8,676 bases of DNA from positions 1 through 8,676 of the forward strand of contig JAKOSZ010000348.1 in NCBI GenBank assembly GCA_029776555.1. The letters run 5' to 3'. Position 1 is the first letter of the stretch. Each line of letters begins with the position of its first letter. Both the position numbers and the translations under genes were made by a program. This stretch comes from Bacillota bacterium. Lineage in GTDB: Bacteria > Bacillota > Clostridia > Acetivibrionales > JAKOSZ01. A model generated the notes under the pieces. The model had not been told where the DNA came from, did no database searches, and saw only the letters and a program-made list of their open reading frames with translations. Shown here piece after piece: positions 5,270 to 8,676 of this stretch.

Positions 5270-6397
5270 ATGAAAGACCATAGAGAATTTGCGGTCTGGG
5301 AAAAGGTGACGGAAGAGCAGTGGAACGACTGGAAGTGGCAGGTGAGGAACAGGATAACAAAGGTTGAGCAGCTGGAGAAGATAATAGACATGTCCCGGGA
5401 AGAGAGGGAGGGGGTAAGAAGGTGCCTGGAGAGGTTCAGGATGGCCATAACGCCTTACTACTGCACCCTGATGGACCCTTCAGACCCGGGCTGTCCCATC
5501 AGGGCCCAGGCAATTCCATCCCTAAAGGAGCTGGAGGACCGGGGGACCGGTTCCATGGACCCCCTCCACGAGGAAGATGAATCCCCGGTGGAAAACCTGG
5601 TGCACAGGTACCCGGACCGGGTGCTGTTCCTGGTCACCCGCAGCTGCGCCGCCTATTGCAGGCACTGCACCAGGAGGAGGATGGTAGGGGAAGAGGACTT
5701 CTCGATAAGCGAGGAGAAGCTTAAAAAGGCCCTTGATTATATCAGGGGCAACAGGGCCGTCAGGGATGTGCTCATCTCCGGCGGAGACCCCCTGATGATG
5801 AGTGACGGTTACCTTGAGCACATAATCTCAAGCCTTCGCCGGATACCCCATGTGGAGGTAATAAGGATTGGCACCCGGGCGCCGGTGGTCCTCCCCATGA
5901 GGATTACCCCGGAGCTTTTAAACATGCTCAGGAAATACCACCCCATATGGATAAACACCCATTTCAACCACCCGAAGGAGATAACGGCTGCCTCCGCAGC
6001 CGCCTGCGAGAGGATCGTGGACGCCGGGATCCCCCTGGGCAACCAGAGCGTCCTTTTAAGGGGTGTCAACGACAGCCTCCCGGTGTTAAAAGAGCTCTTT
6101 ACCAAGCTTGTAAAAATCCGGGTCAGGCCCTACTACCTCTACCAGTGCGACGACGTAAAGGGGATCGGGCATTTCAAAACCCCGGTGGAAAAGGGCATGG
6201 AGATCATGAGAGGCCTAAGGGGATACATATCGGGATTTGCGGTGCCCGCTTTCGTCATTGACGCTCCGGGGGGAGGGGGCAAGATACCCGTAAACCCCCG
6301 GTATGTAATCGGGATGGACCATGACAGGGTGGTCATGGTAAACTACAGGGGAGATATTTACACTTATACCAATGTATCGGATGAGGGGGATACTTAG
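5270..6397 (+). CDS. kamA: Lysine 2,3-aminomutase (KamA) family radical-SAM/PLP enzyme, zinc-site-less
   Basis: KamA moves the alpha-amino group of L-lysine to C3, giving L-beta-lysine, with SAM, a 4Fe-4S cluster and PLP. Using the ATG at 5270 (375 residues; GGAAG 8 bases upstream, none before the ATG at 5255), numbering runs one ahead of the clostridial enzyme. Cluster motif CAAYCRHC has Cys126, Cys130 and Cys133; Arg135 is the lysine-carboxylate contact; SGGDPL lies near 170. In YQCDD, Asp294, and in VIDAPGGGGK, Asp331, match the two Asp residues that hold the lysine side-chain amine; Lys338 is the PLP lysine. N-terminal WNDWKWQVRNRI is also near identical. These retained Asp residues argue against a glutamate mutase. 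Odd: the zinc ligand Cys268 is Ser269 (GVNDS), and the protein stops where the C-terminal CxCxxC cluster should begin, about 40 residues short. It lies 23 bases after the ligase stop. Confidence 0.9.
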   Translation: MKDHREFAVWEKVTEEQWNDWKWQVRNRITKVEQLEKIIDMSREEREGVRRCLERFRMAITPYYCTLMDPSDPGCPIRAQAIPSLKELEDRGTGSMDPLHEEDESPVENLVHRYPDRVLFLVTRSCAAYCRHCTRRRMVGEEDFSISEEKLKKALDYIRGNRAVRDVLISGGDPLMMSDGYLEHIISSLRRIPHVEVIRIGTRAPVVLPMRITPELLNMLRKYHPIWINTHFNHPKEITAASAAACERIVDAGIPLGNQSVLLRGVNDSLPVLKELFTKLVKIRVRPYYLYQCDDVKGIGHFKTPVEKGMEIMRGLRGYISGFAVPAFVIDAPGGGGKIPVNPRYVIGMDHDRVVMVNYRGDIYTYTNVSDEGDT

Positions 6398-6401
6398 GAG
6401 G
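6396..6401 (+). promoter_or_regulatory. Ribosome binding site that fixes the COG3044 ATPase start
   Basis: AGGAGG at 6396-6401 overlaps the TAG stop of the aminomutase (6395-6397) and lies 9 bases before ATG 6411. The in-frame upstream ATG at 6372 has no such site and would overlap the aminomutase, so 6411 is preferred. The arrangement suggests translational coupling. Confidence 0.8.
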
Positions 6402-6410
6402 AAGGGTTTT

Positions 6411-8132
6411 ATGAGTGTAAGGACTTCCCGGGAGCTGTCACGGATACTGGCTTCCATAGACGGCAGGGGCTACAAGGCTTACCAGGACCTGCGGGGCGAA
6501 TACCAGTTCCAGGGCTATACCCTCCACATTGACCATGTGCAGGGGGACCCGTACGCTCCGCCGTCCAAGGCCAGGGTCAGCCTTCCCATGGAACTGGCGG
6601 GCTTTCCCCTGGAGATGTTCGATAAGCCCCATAAGAGGATAGCGGTGGTGGATTTTCTCACCAGGGCTTTTCACGAGGGAATAAAGGAATGTTACAGGGG
6701 GCCCGGCAGCGGCAGGCAGAGGTGCATCTTTATAGACAGCTGCGGCCAGGAAATGCTGGACAGGACTTCCATCCTCATAAACGAGAAACGGCTGGAGGCA
6801 AGGTTCGAGATAGAGCTTCCGGCGGCGGGGAGGAGAATCCAGGGGAGGGAGGCCGCCTGGATATTTTTAAGCGCCCTGCCCTTTATCATAAACAGGTCCC
6901 TCCTGTACAAAAACGTGGACAGGGAGGCCTTGAAAAGACACGTCCAGCTGGCGGAAGAGCAGGCCTGCATTAGGGAAGAGCTTGCGAGAAGGGGGCTTGT
7001 GGCCTTTGTGGCCAATGGCTCCATACTTCCCAGGGAGAGCGGCGTATCCGACAGGCCCATGGCTGACGGCGCCGTCCCCTTTAAGAGCCCTGAGTCCCTG
7101 GAAACAGAAATAGCCCTCCCCACCGGGAGAAGCATAAAAGGCATGGGAATACCCGGGGGAGTGACCCTCATAGTGGGCGGGGGCTATCACGGCAAATCCA
7201 CCCTTTTAAAAGCCCTTGAACTGGGTGTGTACAACCACATACCCGGGGACGGAAGGGAGTACGTGATAACGAGGCAGGACGCGGTGAAAATCAGGGCCGA
7301 GGACGGGAGAAGCATTTGCAATGTCAACATTTCGGGCTTTATAGGCAAGCTGCCCAACGGCCAGGATACAAGCAGGTTTACCAGCGAGAACGCCAGCGGC
7401 AGCACCTCCCAGGCGGCCAACATAGTTGAAGCCCTGGAAACAGGGACGGGGCTTTTGCTGATCGACGAGGACACCTCGGCCACCAATTTCATGATAAGGG
7501 ATGCCAGGATGCAAAGGCTGGTGGCGGGGGAAAAGGAGCCCATAACGCCCTTCATCGACAGGGTGCGCCAGCTTTACGCCGAACACGGCGTTTCCAGCAT
7601 ATTGGTGGTGGGCGGCTCGGGGGACTATTTTGACGTGGCGGACCTGGTCATAATGATGGACGAATACGTGCCCCGGGATGTGACCCAAAAGGCCTTTGAG
7701 ATAGCCCGGGAGCTTGCCGCTGAGAGAGACAGACCGGCTGCCGCTTCCTTCGGCCCCATAACTCAGAGGATAGTTTTGAAGTCCAGTTTTCCATCGCCGG
7801 AAAAGGAGCTCAAAATCAAGGCAAAGGGACTTCACACCGTCCTCTGCGGGAAAATGCCCATTGATTTGTCCCAGCTGAGCCAGCTTACGGACACCAGCCA
7901 GACCAACTGCCTTGCGGTGATGCTCCAGTACTTTGTGAAAAAACTGGTGGACGGCAATACCAGCCTCTCCCGGACCATAGACAGGCTTTACAGGCTGATA
8001 GAGGAGAAAGGACTGGACGCTGTTTCCCCCTATACCGGTCACCCGGGCAACCTGGCCCTGCCGCGGAAACATGAATTCGCCGCCATGATAAACCGCTGCC
8101 GGGACCTTAAAGTCAGGCAGGAAGGCCAATGA
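6411..8132 (+). CDS. ABC-class ATPase of the COG3044 / PF09818 family
   Basis: This 573-residue soluble protein opens with the family-typical LASIDGRGYKAYQDLRGEYQ and LHIDHVQGDPYAPPSKARV (37-55). The nucleotide-binding core has Walker A GGGYHGKST (256-264, Lys262), an ABC-signature-like ASGSTSQA (328-335) and Walker B GLLLIDEDTSATNF (347-360, Asp352, Glu353), then VSSILVVGGSGDYFDVADLVI (split here as VSSILVVGGSGDYF and DVADLVI, 394-413), where transporters have the H-loop. There are no membrane segments, so this is not a transporter. From memory, the one structurally studied relative is the trypanosome RNA-editing factor MRB1590, an ABC-fold ATPase with an RNA-binding pore; bacterial roles are unknown. 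The basic C-terminal tail (RKHEF...RCRDLKVR) could fit nucleic acid contact. Its coupling to the aminomutase and ligase genes is tight but the functional link is unexplained. Confidence 0.9.
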   Translation: MSVRTSRELSRILASIDGRGYKAYQDLRGEYQFQGYTLHIDHVQGDPYAPPSKARVSLPMELAGFPLEMFDKPHKRIAVVDFLTRAFHEGIKECYRGPGSGRQRCIFIDSCGQEMLDRTSILINEKRLEARFEIELPAAGRRIQGREAAWIFLSALPFIINRSLLYKNVDREALKRHVQLAEEQACIREELARRGLVAFVANGSILPRESGVSDRPMADGAVPFKSPESLETEIALPTGRSIKGMGIPGGVTLIVGGGYHGKSTLLKALELGVYNHIPGDGREYVITRQDAVKIRAEDGRSICNVNISGFIGKLPNGQDTSRFTSENASGSTSQAANIVEALETGTGLLLIDEDTSATNFMIRDARMQRLVAGEKEPITPFIDRVRQLYAEHGVSSILVVGGSGDYFDVADLVIMMDEYVPRDVTQKAFEIARELAAERDRPAAASFGPITQRIVLKSSFPSPEKELKIKAKGLHTVLCGKMPIDLSQLSQLTDTSQTNCLAVMLQYFVKKLVDGNTSLSRTIDRLYRLIEEKGLDAVSPYTGHPGNLALPRKHEFAAMINRCRDLKVRQEGQ

Positions 8133-8182
8133 ATTTCCGGGCGGATGGAATGTGTGAAAGTTCCCAATAAGGCTTTACTGGG

Positions 8183-8230
8183 AAGGCGGCTTGATCTGCC
8201 CGTACAGAACGGCCGCCTTTAAGTATTGTT
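8183..8230 (+). terminator. First hairpin after the operon (terminator-like)
   Basis: AAGGCGGC (8183-8190) pairs with GCCGCCTT (8212-8219), an 8-bp stem around a 21-base loop that can pair further (CTG 8196-8198 with CAG 8205-8207). It is followed by TAAGTATTGTT, a poor T-tract, so termination may be only partial. It lies about 50 bases after the ATPase stop. Confidence 0.5.
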
Positions 8231-8297
8231 AAAAGCTTAAGGAAAGGGCGCTGACTGCGCTGATTAGACGGTTTGAAGTTCTCAATAAGGCACCAGG

Positions 8298-8343
8298 AAG
8301 GCGGCTGAAACTGTCCATACATAACAGCCGCCTTTATTTTTTG
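8298..8343 (+). terminator. Second, stronger intrinsic terminator of the operon
   Basis: AAGGCGGCTG (8298-8307) pairs with CAGCCGCCTT (8325-8334), a 10-bp stem, followed by TATTTTTTG. This has the better T-tract of the two duplicated hairpins and is the likely end of the three-gene transcript. Confidence 0.75.
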
Positions 8344-8390
8344 TTGAAAGCCCTGGAAGACGGGCGCTGACTACCTCGTCACCTGACAAG

Positions 8391-8495
8391 TATTAAAAGG
8401 CAGGCGGGAAGGCGATGGGCCGAAGCTGCCCCAGCGGCAAGAAGCGAAGCTTTCAGTTTCATTTTAAGCAAGAAGCTGATTGGTTCTGTCAGGGT
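8391..8495. other. Intergenic spacer without recognisable content
   Basis: I see no coding frame with a ribosome binding site, no RNA gene and no strong hairpin in this short stretch between the duplicated terminator module and the next tandem array. Its last bases may be a decayed first unit of that array. Confidence 0.4.
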
Positions 8496-8571
8496 GGGGA
8501 AGCCTTTCTGCCGGGGCGGGGAAGCCTTTCCACCAGAACGGGGAAGCCTTTCACCGGGGCGGAGAAGCCTT
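8496..8571. repeat. 22-base tandem repeat, 4 units
   Basis: GGGGAAGCCTTTC occurs at 8496-8508, 8518-8530 and 8540-8552 at exact 22-base spacing, and a variant GGAGAAGCCTT at 8561-8571 follows 21 bases on. The parts between are rich in CCGGGG. It has the same period as the array at 3786-3895 but a different sequence. It sits about 40 bases upstream of the probable next gene. Confidence 0.8.
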
Positions 8572-8584
8572 GGAAGTTCTCTTT

Positions 8585-8658
8585 TTAGTTTAATCAGGGG
8601 GTGACCTTTGTTACAAAAACTTAGTTTAATCAGGAGGGTGATCTGCTTTTATAAAAAC
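8585..8658 (+). repeat. Tandem duplication of a Shine-Dalgarno-bearing leader
   Basis: Copy 1 (8585-8620) and copy 2 (8621-8658) share TTAGTTTAATCAGG, GGGTGA and ACAAAAAC/ATAAAAAC. Each contains a good Shine-Dalgarno sequence: AGGGGGTGA at 8596-8604 and AGGAGGGTGATC at 8632-8643. The second falls inside the frame opened by the first. Confidence 0.75.
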
Positions 8659-8676
8659 GTGGGATGGCTTTTCATC
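8608..8676 (+). CDS. Probable N-terminus of the next gene, TTG start, cut by window edge
   Basis: TTG at 8608 lies 6 bases after AGGGGG, within AGGGGGTGA, an almost ideal ribosome binding site. From there 23 codons stay open to the window end, giving (M)LQKLSLIRRVICFYKNVG and then WLFI. The basic-then-hydrophobic start would suit a membrane or exported protein. The alternative is a start after the second Shine-Dalgarno copy, such as GTG 8659, but its spacing of about 20 bases is long. No family can be named from so little. Confidence 0.4.
   Translation, partial: MLQKLSLIRRVICFYKNVGWLFI

Larger units (their letters stand above)
8155..8372 (+). repeat. Tandem duplication of a terminator-bearing module, period about 119 bases
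   Basis: Copy 1 (about 8155-8255) and copy 2 (about 8274-8372) share, in order, TGAAGTTC-like and CAATAAGGC, GGAAGGCGGC, GCCGCCTTTA, TTGTT.AAAGC and GGGCGCTGACT. The sequences between have diverged. Each copy holds one hairpin. No coding frame is conserved between them. Confidence 0.8.

Noticed and set aside
7206..8129. A 307-codon minus-strand frame antisense to the COG3044 ATPase gene.
   Set aside because: The plus strand has unmistakable Walker A and Walker B motifs in this stretch; the antisense frame is a by-product of GC-rich codon use.

Overview
The window most likely comes from an anaerobic Firmicute of the Clostridia type. The signs are strong AGGAG-type ribosome binding sites, rho-independent hairpins with T-tracts, heavy use of AGG, ATA and GGG codons, a KamA protein very close to the clostridial enzyme, and a repeat with the GGGGACGGTTCC core that I associate with clostridial intergenic DNA. 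The lineage is an inference from these features; no rRNA or housekeeping marker is present.

Layout. (1) 1-1223, minus strand: a nearly complete serpin made as a lipoprotein. Its ribosome binding site lies in a duplicated leader that also starts a short overlapping ORF. (2) 1224-1813: a 590-base intergenic region holding three exact copies of a 25-base REP-like element, two of which form a perfect hairpin. (3) 1814-2644, plus strand: an XRE-type HTH regulator followed by an 86-residue protein whose C-terminal motif matches that of the regulator. (4) 2792-3269: the eroded 3' end of an ABC exporter ATPase gene with two single-base frameshifts. (5) 3270-4214: about 945 bases without a convincing gene. 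It holds a degenerate 28-base tandem array of about 16 units, then a 22-base array of 5 units, then a structured leader ending in a strong intrinsic terminator. (6) 4215-8132, plus strand: a tight three-gene operon encoding a D-Ala-D-Ala-ligase-like ATP-grasp enzyme, a KamA-type radical-SAM/PLP aminomutase and a COG3044-type ABC-class ATPase. (7) 8133-8676: a duplicated terminator module, another 22-base tandem array, and a duplicated SD-bearing leader that probably opens the next gene with a TTG start.

How the genes may work together. The centre of interest is the operon. The aminomutase keeps the Fe-S, PLP and both substrate-binding Asp residues of lysine 2,3-aminomutase, so it probably makes beta-lysine or a close relative. 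It has lost the entire zinc site (Cys-to-Ser, and a C-terminus ending just before the Cys cluster). The ATP-grasp protein keeps the ATP and Mg residues but lacks the classical N-terminal D-Ala ligase motif, and has Arg where the D-Ala ligase omega-loop Tyr is expected. A pathway in which a beta-amino acid is made and then ligated to a carboxylate or amino partner is a reasonable hypothesis, but the sequence does not prove it. The third gene is an ATPase of unknown bacterial role. The leader before the operon carries a hairpin whose 9-base loop is complementary over 7 bases to the loop of the terminator just upstream of the start codon, a possible attenuation device.

The intergenic DNA is unusually rich in independent degenerate tandem repeats (periods 28, 22, 22, about 36 and about 119 bases).
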